This document shows, piece after piece, positions 54,156-61,763 of a stretch of 64,000 nt of DNA. Numbering within the stretch: position 1 is the stretch's first letter; the number at the start of each line of letters is the position of its first letter. Source of the stretch: Mycobacterium asiaticum (lineage in GTDB: Bacteria; Actinomycetota; Actinomycetes; Mycobacteriales; Mycobacteriaceae); NCBI RefSeq assembly GCF_001673365.1, contig NZ_LZLS01000191.1:1-64000 (forward strand), given 5' to 3'. The notes beneath the pieces are model-generated. The model saw nothing but the letters and a program-made list of their open reading frames with translations. It had not been told where the DNA came from and searched no databases. Position numbers and translations under genes: made by a program.

Positions 54156-55090
54156 TGGCTGAACTCAGATACGACAATCGGGTCGCAGTGGTGACCGGCG
54201 CCGGCCGGGGCCTGGGCCGGGCGTACGCGCTGATGCTGGCTGCCCGCGGCGCCAAAGTGGTGGTGAACGACACCGGTGGCACGCTAACCGGCGACGACCC
54301 GAATGTCGCTGCGGCACAGGAGGTAGCAGCCGAGATCACGGCAGCGGGCGGCGAGGCGGTCGCGTGCGCGGAGTCGGTGAGCACGGCGGCGGGCGGTCAG
54401 GCGGTCATCGGGTCGGCACTGGACCACTTCGGGCGCATCGACATACTGATCCACAATGCCGGCACCGTTCGTCGCGGGTCGTTGAAAGAGATGAGCTACG
54501 AGGACTTCGATGCCGTTTTGGATGTGCATCTGCGTGGCGCTTTCCATGTGGTGCGGCCCGCGTTTCCGGTGATGTGCGACGCGGGCTACGGCCGCATCGT
54601 CTTGACCTCCTCGATCGGCGGGCTGTACGGCAACCACGGCGTCGCCAACTATGCCGCTGCGAAGGCGGGCCTGGTCGGGCTGTCCAATGTGGTCGCGCTC
54701 GAAGGTGCGGCCGAAGGTGTGCTGTGCAATGTGATCGTCCCGTCCGCGGTCACGAGAATGGCTGACGGGCTGGATATCTCGGCCTATCCGCCGATGGGCA
54801 CCGAACTGGTGGCACCCGTCGTTGGGTTTTTGGCGCACGAGTCCTGTCCGATAAATGGCGAGATGCTGATCGCCATCGCCGGCCGGGTGGCCCGCGCCGT
54901 CGTCGCCGAAACCCCAGGCGTGCAGCGCTTGTCGTGGACGGTGGAGGACGTCGCGGAACAGCTCTATGCGATCCGAGATCTCAGCGCACCGTTGGTCTTC
55001 CCTGTGGTTCCCAATGGCCATGCCGATCACATCCGCTACAGCTTCGAGTCGGCGGCCTGGGCAATCCGGGAAAGCGCCCATCATGTCTGA
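54155..55090 (+). CDS. short-chain dehydrogenase (hydroxyacyl-CoA dehydrogenase-like)
   Basis: A 311-residue SDR resembling the peroxisomal MFE-2 dehydrogenase type: Thr-Gly-Ala-Gly-Arg-Gly-Leu-Gly-Arg-Ala-Tyr near residue 14, Val-Asn-Asp near 40, Asn-Ala-Gly near 102, Ser-Ser near 151 and Tyr-Ala-Ala-Ala-Lys near 166-170. This subgroup oxidises 3-hydroxyacyl-CoA thioesters, fitting a late step in the pathway. The start is ATG 54155 or GTG 54152, both overlapping the previous stop. Confidence 0.86.
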   Translation: MAELRYDNRVAVVTGAGRGLGRAYALMLAARGAKVVVNDTGGTLTGDDPNVAAAQEVAAEITAAGGEAVACAESVSTAAGGQAVIGSALDHFGRIDILIHNAGTVRRGSLKEMSYEDFDAVLDVHLRGAFHVVRPAFPVMCDAGYGRIVLTSSIGGLYGNHGVANYAAAKAGLVGLSNVVALEGAAEGVLCNVIVPSAVTRMADGLDISAYPPMGTELVAPVVGFLAHESCPINGEMLIAIAGRVARAVVAETPGVQRLSWTVEDVAEQLYAIRDLSAPLVFPVVPNGHADHIRYSFESAAWAIRESAHHV

Positions 55091-56279
55091 GTCCGGGCCA
55101 TTGGCCGGTGTGCGCGTCGTCGATCTCACTGCAATGGTGATGGGCCCGTACTGCACCCAGATCATGGCCGACATGGGCGCCGAAGTCATCAAAATCGAAC
55201 CGCCGCAAGGCGACGACACCCGCTATATCTCGGTGGGTCCGACCACCGGGATGAGTGGGGTGTTCGTCAACGTCAACCGCGGAAAGCGCGCGATCTCAAT
55301 TGATTTGAAGTCCGAATCCGGCCGAAGTGCGTTGTGCGCGTTGATCGAGCGCGCCGATGTGTTCATCCACTCTATGCGGGCAAAGGCCATTGCCCGACTC
55401 GGGTTCAGCTACCCCGACGTTGCCGCCATCAACCCGAACATCGTGTACACCAACTGCTATGGCTTCAGTAGACGCGGGCCCAATCGCGATCTTCCCGCCT
55501 ACGACGACACCATCCAGGCGGCCTGCGGGGTGCCGGCCGTCCAGCAACAACTGACCGGTGAATTCAACTATGCCGGAACAATATTGGCTGATAAGGTGGC
55601 CGGCCTCACGGCACTGTACGCGACGATGATGGCGTTGTTCCACCGGGAACGAACCGGTGAAGGCCAAGAGGTGGAAATCGGTATGTTCGAGGCCATGGCG
55701 TCGTTCATGTTGGTCGAACACGCCAACGGCGCCATGTTCAATCCGCCGCTCGGGCCGGCGATCTACCCGCGTACGGTGGCGCCTAATAGGCGGCCGTACC
55801 GCACCAGCGACGGCTACATCGCGGCACTGATCTATAACGACAAGCACTGGGCCGCCTTCATCGACGCCGTCCGGCCGGACTGGACCACTGAGCTCTACGC
55901 CACGCTGGAAGGCCGGGCGCGCCAAATCGATGAGGTGTACGCGCTGCTTGCCCAGACCTTCGCGCAGCGCACCACCCAGGAGTGGCTCGATCTGCTCCGC
56001 CAACTCGAGATACCGGCGTCGGCATTGGCCAGCCCCGCGGAGTTGTTCGACGACCCACAACTGGATGCGGTCGGCTTCTTCGAAACGGTGGAGACCGCGC
56101 ACGGACCGGTGCGATTTCCTGGCGTGCCAACTTGGTTCTCCCGAACCCCCGGACGCGTCGCCGGGCCCGCCCCGGAGTTGGGCGCGAACACCGCGGAGGT
56201 GCTCGAAGAACTCGGTCTGACCTGTGTCGATGCGGGTGTTCACGCCGGTGCTGAGACAGAGCAGATAAACCCTCCGTAA
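55083..56279 (+). CDS. CaiB/BaiF family (class III) CoA-transferase
   Basis: A 398-residue class III CoA-transferase: Gly-x-Arg-Val-Val-Asp-Leu-Thr near residue 9, Gly-Ala-Glu-Val-Ile-Lys-Ile-Glu-Pro-Pro near 30, Asn-x2-Lys-Arg-Ala near 66 and the catalytic Asp in Tyr-Asp-Asp-Thr-Ile-Gln near 141. It transfers CoA between carboxylic acids, or acts as a racemase in some subgroups. It overlaps the SDR by 8 bp. Probably activates or recycles CoA for the acid product of the island. Confidence 0.9.
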   Translation: MSESGPLAGVRVVDLTAMVMGPYCTQIMADMGAEVIKIEPPQGDDTRYISVGPTTGMSGVFVNVNRGKRAISIDLKSESGRSALCALIERADVFIHSMRAKAIARLGFSYPDVAAINPNIVYTNCYGFSRRGPNRDLPAYDDTIQAACGVPAVQQQLTGEFNYAGTILADKVAGLTALYATMMALFHRERTGEGQEVEIGMFEAMASFMLVEHANGAMFNPPLGPAIYPRTVAPNRRPYRTSDGYIAALIYNDKHWAAFIDAVRPDWTTELYATLEGRARQIDEVYALLAQTFAQRTTQEWLDLLRQLEIPASALASPAELFDDPQLDAVGFFETVETAHGPVRFPGVPTWFSRTPGRVAGPAPELGANTAEVLEELGLTCVDAGVHAGAETEQINPP

Positions 56280-56280
56280 C

Positions 56281-56448
56281 CCAAGCGGTGCGGGTACTGC
56301 CATCAACGAGGCAACGCGGGCCGAGTTGGAGGCCGCCTTCGACCGTGAGCTGGAAGGTCAGGCCGCCCTGGTGTCCTCCGATGAGTTTGCCGAGGGCGCA
56401 AGGGCATTCCAACAGCGACGCTCGTGGGCTTTCGCCGGTACCTACTGA
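56281..56448 (+). pseudogene. 3' remnant of an enoyl-CoA hydratase gene
   Basis: Bases 56281-56448 encode an open frame to TGA that reads like the C-terminal helix region of an enoyl-CoA hydratase/isomerase: Phe-Asp-Arg-Glu-Leu-Glu-Gly-Gln, Ser-Asp-Glu-Phe-Ala-Glu-Gly, then Ala-Phe-Gln-Gln-Arg-Arg. There is no start codon and no upstream hydratase body; the frame begins right after the CoA-transferase stop. It is most simply a deletion scar at the edge of the island. The remaining bases to 56604 hold only an 8-bp inverted repeat (CGTGTCTA at 56450, TAGACACG at 56564). Confidence 0.75.
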
Positions 56449-56604
56449 GCGTGTCTAGTCGGATTTGAGCCGCGCCGCGTCTAAGCTTTCTCCGATCAAG
56501 AGGAGGGGCGGCGACGTATCGGCATCCAACTCGGCGCCGGACGACAAACTGGTCAGGGCGCGTTAGACACGAGCGCTGAGCCGGGCGGAGAGGACTCCGC
56601 ACCG

Positions 56605-58644
56605 GTGCGTTCAGCACCCAAACCGCGCTGGGTCGCTCCGGTTCGCCGGGTCGGACGGCTGGCGGTGTGGGATCGCCCGGAGCGGCAACGCGGTATCCCC
56701 GCATTGGACGGTCTGCGGGCCGTGGCAGTGGCGCTGGTTCTCGTCGGGCACGGCGGCATTCCCGGCGTGAGTGGCGGATTCATCGGTGTCGACATCTTTT
56801 TCGTGCTGAGCGGTTTCCTGATCACCTCGCTGCTACTCGACGAGTTAGGGCGCTCCGGCCGCATCGACCTGACCGGCTTCTGGATTCGTCGTGCGCGCCG
56901 CTTGTTGCCGGCGTTGCTGCTGATGGTGCTGGCCGTGACGGCGGCCCGCGAGTTTCTGCCCTACCAATCGCTGAGCGGACTACGCGAAGACGCAATCGCG
57001 GCTTTCCTCTGGGTGGCCAATTGGCGGTTCGTGGCGCAGAAAACCGACTACTTCACCCAGGGGGCACCGTCGCCGCTACAGCACACTTGGTCGCTGGGCG
57101 TCGAGGAGCAGTACTACTTCGTCTGGCCGGTGCTCCTGATCGGGGTGACGCTGTTGCTTGCGGCGCGCGCGCGACGCTACTTCGGCAAGATCACGGTCGG
57201 TCACGTTCGGCTGGCGGCTTTCCTCATCGCCTGCGTGGGTGCCCTGGCTTCGGCCGCGGCTGCCATCGTCTGCACCACCGACGCCTCGCGCGACCGGATC
57301 TATTTCGGCACCGACACGCGGGCTCAGGCCCTGCTGGTCGGTGCCGCGGCCGCTGCTTTGCTGGTTCGCGACTGGCCGTCGCTGAACCGAGGCTGGTGTC
57401 TGATCCGCAGCCGCTGGGCCCGACGGGTCGCGCGCGTGCTGCCCGTCCTGGGCTTGGCTGCGCTCGCGGCTATCACGCACTACGCGACCGGTGACGTTGG
57501 CGAGTTCCGGCACGGGCTGCTGATTGTGGTGGCGATTGCCGCGGTCTTGGTGATCGCCCCGGTGGCCCTTGAGCAGCGCGGCGCGGTGGCCCGAATATTG
57601 GCCTGGCGTCCACTGGTGTGGCTGGGAACCATCTCCTACGGCGTCTACCTGTGGCACTGGCCGATCTTCCTGACGCTCAACGGCGAGCGCACCGGGTGGT
57701 CGGGGCTCGGACTGTTCGGCGTGCGCTGTGCCGCCACCATCACGGTGGCCGCCATCTCCTACTGGGCAATCGAACAACCGATCCGACGGTGGCGTCCGCA
57801 ACGGGTGCCGCTGTTGCCGTTGGCCGCGGCCACCGTCGCCAGCGCGGCCGCCGCAACGATCCTGGTGGTACCGGTCGGCACCGGACTGCACGAGATCGGA
57901 TTGCCGCCGGGCGTTTCGGCCGTCGCGGCGGTATCTCCGTCACCGCCGGGAGCCGGCCAACCCGCTCCGGCGCCCCGACCGCGAGATCCCAACCAACCGT
58001 TCACCGTTTCCGTCTTCGGCGATTCGATCGGCTGGACGATGATGCATTTCCTGCCACCGACGCCTGGCTTCAAATTCATCGACCACACCGTCATCGGCTG
58101 CAGCCTGGTGCGCGGCACCCCGTACCGCTACATCGGCCAAACCCTGGAACAGCGTGCGGAATGCGACACCTGGCCTGGTCGCTGGGCCACCCAGATCAAC
58201 CAGGACCGACCAGACGTCGCGCTTCTGGTCATCGGACGCTGGGAGACGGTCGACCGGGTCAACGAGGGCAAGTGGACCCATATCGGGGACCCGACGTTCG
58301 ACGAGTATCTCAACTTCGAGTTGCATCGGGCGCTGGATATCGTTGGTTCGACGGGTGTTCGGGTGATGGTCGCCACCGTGCCCTACAGTCGGGGCGGTGA
58401 GAAGCCCGACGGCCGGTTGTACCCCGAAGATCAGCCTGATCGGGTCAACCAGTGGAACACGATGCTGCGCAACGCGATTGGTGAGCGAAAGAACGTCGGC
58501 ATTGTCGATCTGAACAAAAAGCTATGCCCGGACGGTGTTTACACGGCCAAGGTCGACGGCATCAAGGTGCGCAGCGACGGCGTCCACCTGACGCCCGAGG
58601 GGGTCAAGTGGCTGTTGCCGTGGCTGGAGGAGTCGGTCCGCTAG
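56605..58644 (+). CDS. acyltransferase 3 / SGNH hydrolase fusion (Rv0111 type)
   Basis: A 679-residue protein: residues about 30-400 are an acyltransferase-3 membrane domain with ten or so helices (Leu-Asp-Gly-Leu-Arg-Ala near 34, Phe-Phe-Val-Leu-Ser-Gly-Phe-Leu-Ile near 68, Glu-Glu-Gln-Tyr-Tyr near 168), then a Pro-rich linker, then an SGNH domain (Gly-Asp-Ser-Ile near 472, Asp-Gly-Val-His near 658). Such proteins O-acylate cell-envelope glycans or lipids. GTG 56605 is the start. Its stop is directly adjacent to the convergent methyltransferase stop. Confidence 0.92.
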   Translation: MRSAPKPRWVAPVRRVGRLAVWDRPERQRGIPALDGLRAVAVALVLVGHGGIPGVSGGFIGVDIFFVLSGFLITSLLLDELGRSGRIDLTGFWIRRARRLLPALLLMVLAVTAAREFLPYQSLSGLREDAIAAFLWVANWRFVAQKTDYFTQGAPSPLQHTWSLGVEEQYYFVWPVLLIGVTLLLAARARRYFGKITVGHVRLAAFLIACVGALASAAAAIVCTTDASRDRIYFGTDTRAQALLVGAAAAALLVRDWPSLNRGWCLIRSRWARRVARVLPVLGLAALAAITHYATGDVGEFRHGLLIVVAIAAVLVIAPVALEQRGAVARILAWRPLVWLGTISYGVYLWHWPIFLTLNGERTGWSGLGLFGVRCAATITVAAISYWAIEQPIRRWRPQRVPLLPLAAATVASAAAATILVVPVGTGLHEIGLPPGVSAVAAVSPSPPGAGQPAPAPRPRDPNQPFTVSVFGDSIGWTMMHFLPPTPGFKFIDHTVIGCSLVRGTPYRYIGQTLEQRAECDTWPGRWATQINQDRPDVALLVIGRWETVDRVNEGKWTHIGDPTFDEYLNFELHRALDIVGSTGVRVMVATVPYSRGGEKPDGRLYPEDQPDRVNQWNTMLRNAIGERKNVGIVDLNKKLCPDGVYTAKVDGIKVRSDGVHLTPEGVKWLLPWLEESVR

Positions 58645-59304
58645 TTAAGTGCCGGTCCAGCAACTGATTTCCATGCTGTCGCTCTCTCGGGCCGGGAGAT
58701 TGAAACTCACATAACCATTTTCGGTGTTGCGCACATGGTCGAGGTAGGGTCGGGTGTCGTCGGCTTCGGCGTTGTCCGCGACCACCAACGCGCCCGGCGA
58801 CAACGCCGGTTCCAACAGGTTGATCACCGGCAGGTACAGGTCCTTCCAGCCGTCGAGCAAGACGAAATTGACCGGGCCGTCCAGATCGGCCAGCGTGGCA
58901 AGCGCATCCCCTGCCAAAATCGTTATCACCTCGGCCAACCCGGTGTCGGCGAAAGTCTGCTTCGCCGCCGCGATCTTGGTGTCGCTGAGTTCGGTCGTCA
59001 CCACCCGGCCGCTGCCGTTGTCACGAACACCCGCCGCCAGATGAATCGCCGAAATGCCGAAAGACATCCCGAATTCGACGACCGTCGCCGGGCGCGCCGC
59101 GCGCACCAGCGAGTACAGCAGCCGCCCGGCGTCGGGGGTCACCGGGATATAGAACTCGCTCAACGCCTCGGTGCGTTCTGCCGGCGTCATCGGCCTGCTG
59201 AGCTCACCTCGTTTCTCCCGCAGCTTCGACATCTGCTGTGCCGACGCGGTGTACATGCGCTCGAGAGTCGAGGCGACCTTCGGGTCCTGCAGAGTATTTG
59301 CCAT
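58645..59304 (-). CDS. class I SAM-dependent O-methyltransferase
   Basis: A 219-residue O-methyltransferase, near the 220 of Rv0187. Motifs: Val-Val-Glu-Phe-Gly-Met-Ser-Phe-Gly-Ile-Ser near residue 74 (SAM motif I), Thr-Glu-Leu-Ser near 102, Gly-Asp-Ala-Leu near 130 and Leu-Leu-Asp-Gly-Trp-Lys near 150. The acceptor is unknown. ATG 59304 is used; the frame before it crosses into the M-box leader. It lies between Rv0111 and the M-box unit, outside the M. tuberculosis order. Confidence 0.85.
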   Translation of the reverse strand: MANTLQDPKVASTLERMYTASAQQMSKLREKRGELSRPMTPAERTEALSEFYIPVTPDAGRLLYSLVRAARPATVVEFGMSFGISAIHLAAGVRDNGSGRVVTTELSDTKIAAAKQTFADTGLAEVITILAGDALATLADLDGPVNFVLLDGWKDLYLPVINLLEPALSPGALVVADNAEADDTRPYLDHVRNTENGYVSFNLPARESDSMEISCWTGT

Positions 59305-59374
59305 ACCGTCGACACTAGGCTCCAGTCCCGCCTGCGTTTGACGCGCCGTGATCCCGGTGCCACCATGGGAAGCT

Positions 59375-59551
59375 GCAAGCACCTCGGTAGGTGAGGCGTC
59401 TGCACGGATACAGGCCACTGACCCCGAACGTCGAGAGACGCCCCGGGTCAGGACAGCTCTTCCCGGCTCAAGGGTTGAGCCCAAGTGGCTTCCGGTCTAC
59501 CGACCGGATACGCCGTGCAGTGCCAAAGCTCCGACGAGAGGGGTGCGCTTG
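59375..59551 (+). ncRNA. M-box (ykoK) magnesium riboswitch
   Basis: The leader has the full set of conserved M-box blocks in order: GGTAGGTGAGGC at 59387-59398, GATACAGGCCACTGACCC at 59407, GTCGAGAGACGCC at 59430, the CTCTTCCCGGCTCAAGGGTTG arm near 59460-59480, GGATACGCCGTGCAGTGCCAAAGCTC at 59507-59532, and closing-stem pairing of AAGCACCTC near 59378 with GGGGTGCGCTT near 59540. M-box RNAs fold compactly with Mg2+ and shut down expression downstream when magnesium is plentiful. Downstream lie two tiny ORFs and an NRAMP-related gene. No intrinsic terminator with a U run follows, so Rho-dependent or translational control is likely. Confidence 0.92.
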
Positions 59552-59640
59552 GCGGTGGTTTCCGTCGAGCATTCCTTCTCGTGTCCAGGTGGATGTGGTG
59601 ACACCCCCGTGTGTCCTGGCCGTGAGGAGGTGAGGGCGAG

Positions 59641-59721
59641 ATGAGCACTAGTCCAGGCGATAGTCCGTATCTGAAATCCGTCTTGTCCCGATCCGGTTCC
59701 GGCATTTTCGCTGCTGCCTGA
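59641..59721 (+). CDS. M-box-associated 26-codon leader ORF
   Basis: An ATG at 59641 preceded by GAGGAGG about ten bases upstream opens a 26-codon frame ending in Ile-Phe-Ala-Ala-Ala and TGA. It is Ser-rich at the start. It lies 90 bp past the riboswitch. It could be a regulatory leader peptide; it could also be a chance ORF. The spacing and the strong purine tract favour translation. Confidence 0.45.
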   Translation: MSTSPGDSPYLKSVLSRSGSGIFAAA

Positions 59722-59776
59722 GCGCATGCACTCTTGGTGACGCGGGCCGGTTGGGCTTTCCATCAGGAGTAGGCCA

Positions 59777-59944
59777 ATGACCATGGTGACAATGCCTTTG
59801 ATTGTCGTTCCTCGCTCAACGCCGATGCGGCGACGAGCAATTCGGCGCATGTTCCACGTGTGGACCGCAGCGCTGAACATGACCGCGCAGGAACGTGCAA
59901 ACGCATACGTTGCACGGATGTCCGTCTCGGCGGTCGCCGGCTAG
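59777..59944 (+). CDS. M-box-associated 55-residue small basic protein
   Basis: ATG 59777 follows AGGAG at 59765-59769 and opens a 55-residue frame ending TAG 59942-59944. The product has a hydrophobic Met/Val/Leu N-terminus, an Arg-rich centre (Arg-Arg-Arg-Ala-Ile-Arg-Arg) and a helical C-terminus. No family recognised. M. tuberculosis also has a short gene, Rv1535, after an M-box, but I cannot confirm similarity. A regulatory or membrane-associated small protein is possible. Confidence 0.55.
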   Translation: MTMVTMPLIVVPRSTPMRRRAIRRMFHVWTAALNMTAQERANAYVARMSVSAVAG

Positions 59945-59967
59945 CGGACCGACTGGGTTTCGGGGTG

Positions 59968-59998
59968 CCGGCTACTAGCCGGTTCCTGGTACCGAACC
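59968..59998 (+). promoter_or_regulatory. structured spacer before the NRAMP-related gene
   Basis: CCGGCTACTAGCCGG (59968-59982) is a perfect 15-base palindrome, immediately followed by GGTTCCTGGTACCGAACC, a second inverted repeat. Together with upstream GGTTTCGG it can form a branched stem 63 bp before the start. No U run follows. It could be a second control element or a processing site. Confidence 0.5.
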
Positions 59999-60061
59999 AA
60001 CCCTTCTGCACACCCAAAGTGCCTGCATGCCTACGTTTTCAAGTCAGATTGTGAGACACAC

Positions 60062-61735
60062 ATGACCTCGATCGCCGCCACCAGCACAGGCGCGGCAGAG
60101 CCGACGGTGCTGGATTCGGCGCACGCCGGAGACATCGTTGGAGCGTTCGGACGCATCGGGCGCGACGCCAACGTCAGCGGTCGTTGGCGTCGACTCCGCA
60201 CACTGCTGGTGATCAGCGGTCCTGGCCTCATTGCGATGGTCGGCGATAACGATGCCGGCGGTGTCGCGACCTACGCGCAAGCGGGGCAGAACTACGGAAT
60301 GGCACTGTTGTGGACCTTGGCGCTGATGGTGCCGGTGCTATATGTAAACCAGGAAATGGCACTGCGACTGGGCGCGGTCACCCGAGTTGGCCACGCTCGA
60401 TTGATCTTTGCCCGCTTCGGCAAGTTCTGGGGCGCATTCAGCGTCGGTGATCTGTTGGTCCTCAACGCGTTGACGATAGTCACCGAATTCATCGGCGTTT
60501 CCTTGGCGCTCGGGTTTCTGGGCTGTCCGAAGGTCGTGGCGATTCCGGCGGCCGCGGTGTTGCTGTTCGCGGTTGTCGCCGGTGGCTCGTTCCGCCGCTG
60601 GGAGTCGCTGATGTTCTTGCTGATTGGGGTGAATGTGTTGATCATCCCGATGGCGCTGATGGTGCATCCGACCTGGACTGCGACCATCGACGGCTTGCTG
60701 CCCCGGTTCCCGGGCGGGCTTAACTCCACGGTGCTGTTGCTGGTCGTTGCGATTGTCGGCACCACCGTCGCACCCTGGCAGCTGTACTTCCAACAGTCCA
60801 ATGTGGTGGACAAGCGAATCACGACACGCTGGATCTCCTACGCGCGAGCGGATTTGGCGCTGGGCATAGTCGTGGTGGTGGTCGGGGCGACAGCCCTGAT
60901 GGCGGTGACGGCATTCGGACTGACCGGTACCACCGCCGCGGGAAACTTCACCGATGCGGGCGCGGTTGCGGTGGGACTGGCCGGCCACGCTGGGCATGCC
61001 GTGGGGGTGCTGTTCGCCGTCATCCTGCTCGACGCATCCTTGATCGGTGCCAACGCAATCGGGCTGGCCACCACCTACGCAGTGGGCGATGCGATGGGCA
61101 AACGGCATTCGCTGCACTGGAAGATCACTGAAGCGCCGATGTTCTATGGTGGTTACGCGTTGCTGCTTGGCGTTTCGGCGGCCATCGCGTTCAGTCCCGA
61201 TCACGTGCTCGGACTGGTTACTCAAGGAGTGCAAGCGCTCGCCGGTGTGGTGTTACCGTCGGCCACCGTGTTCTTGGTGTTGTTGTGCAATGACCGAGCG
61301 CTGCTGGGGCCATGGGCAAATACGCTGCGGCAGAACATCGTTGCGTGGACGATCGTGTGGTGCCTGGTGCTGTTGTCGCTGGCGCTGACGGCGGCCACCT
61401 TCTTCCCGCACATGTCGACGAACACCATCGGGTGGGGTCTGGCCGCGGGTGTGCTGGTCGGAATCGTGAGCGGTGCCGGTGTTATCCTCGCTAGCCGTCG
61501 ACAGTACGGTCGCGAAAACGCGGCGGTATCAGTCGATATCCCGACCCTGACGCGGACTCGACGTAAAGCCGCCCGCCGAGAGGACCTCGCGAGCTGGCGC
61601 ACTCCCGATCTGAGCACCCTGCAGCGTCCGACCATGGCGCTGACGCGCCGTGCGGGATTGCTTACTCTGCGCGGTTACCTGGTGGTCGCCGTCGCGCTGG
61701 TCGTCGTCAAGATAGTGCAGACCGGGCTGGGCTGA
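60062..61735 (+). CDS. NRAMP-related transporter, probable Mg2+ transporter
   Basis: A 557-residue SLC11-like protein with about eleven helices and a long cytoplasmic C-terminal tail. The first-helix metal motif reads Gly-Asp62-Asn-Asp-Ala-Gly where Mn/Fe NRAMPs have Asp-Pro-Gly-Asn. The sixth-helix motif reads Ala237-Pro-Trp-Gln where they have Met-Pro-His-Asn. Losing the Met (a soft ligand for Mn/Fe) is characteristic of NRAMP-related Mg2+ transporters (NRMT). Control by an M-box riboswitch independently points to magnesium. It is longer than MntH of M. tuberculosis (428). ATG 60062 lies 117 bp after the small ORF. Confidence 0.87.
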   Translation: MTSIAATSTGAAEPTVLDSAHAGDIVGAFGRIGRDANVSGRWRRLRTLLVISGPGLIAMVGDNDAGGVATYAQAGQNYGMALLWTLALMVPVLYVNQEMALRLGAVTRVGHARLIFARFGKFWGAFSVGDLLVLNALTIVTEFIGVSLALGFLGCPKVVAIPAAAVLLFAVVAGGSFRRWESLMFLLIGVNVLIIPMALMVHPTWTATIDGLLPRFPGGLNSTVLLLVVAIVGTTVAPWQLYFQQSNVVDKRITTRWISYARADLALGIVVVVVGATALMAVTAFGLTGTTAAGNFTDAGAVAVGLAGHAGHAVGVLFAVILLDASLIGANAIGLATTYAVGDAMGKRHSLHWKITEAPMFYGGYALLLGVSAAIAFSPDHVLGLVTQGVQALAGVVLPSATVFLVLLCNDRALLGPWANTLRQNIVAWTIVWCLVLLSLALTAATFFPHMSTNTIGWGLAAGVLVGIVSGAGVILASRRQYGRENAAVSVDIPTLTRTRRKAARREDLASWRTPDLSTLQRPTMALTRRAGLLTLRGYLVVAVALVVVKIVQTGLG

Positions 61736-61763
61736 CGGGTTCAGCTCATGACGATCGAGCGGG

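Noticed and set aside
56450..56571. 8-bp inverted repeats flanking the gap before the Rv0111-type gene as an insertion element
   Set aside because: Too short, only about 120 bp apart, with no coding content; probably coincidental.
59448..59880. Minus-strand ORFs over the M-box leader and small ORFs
   Set aside because: They cross a highly structured RNA and show no protein-like conservation or ribosome-binding sites.
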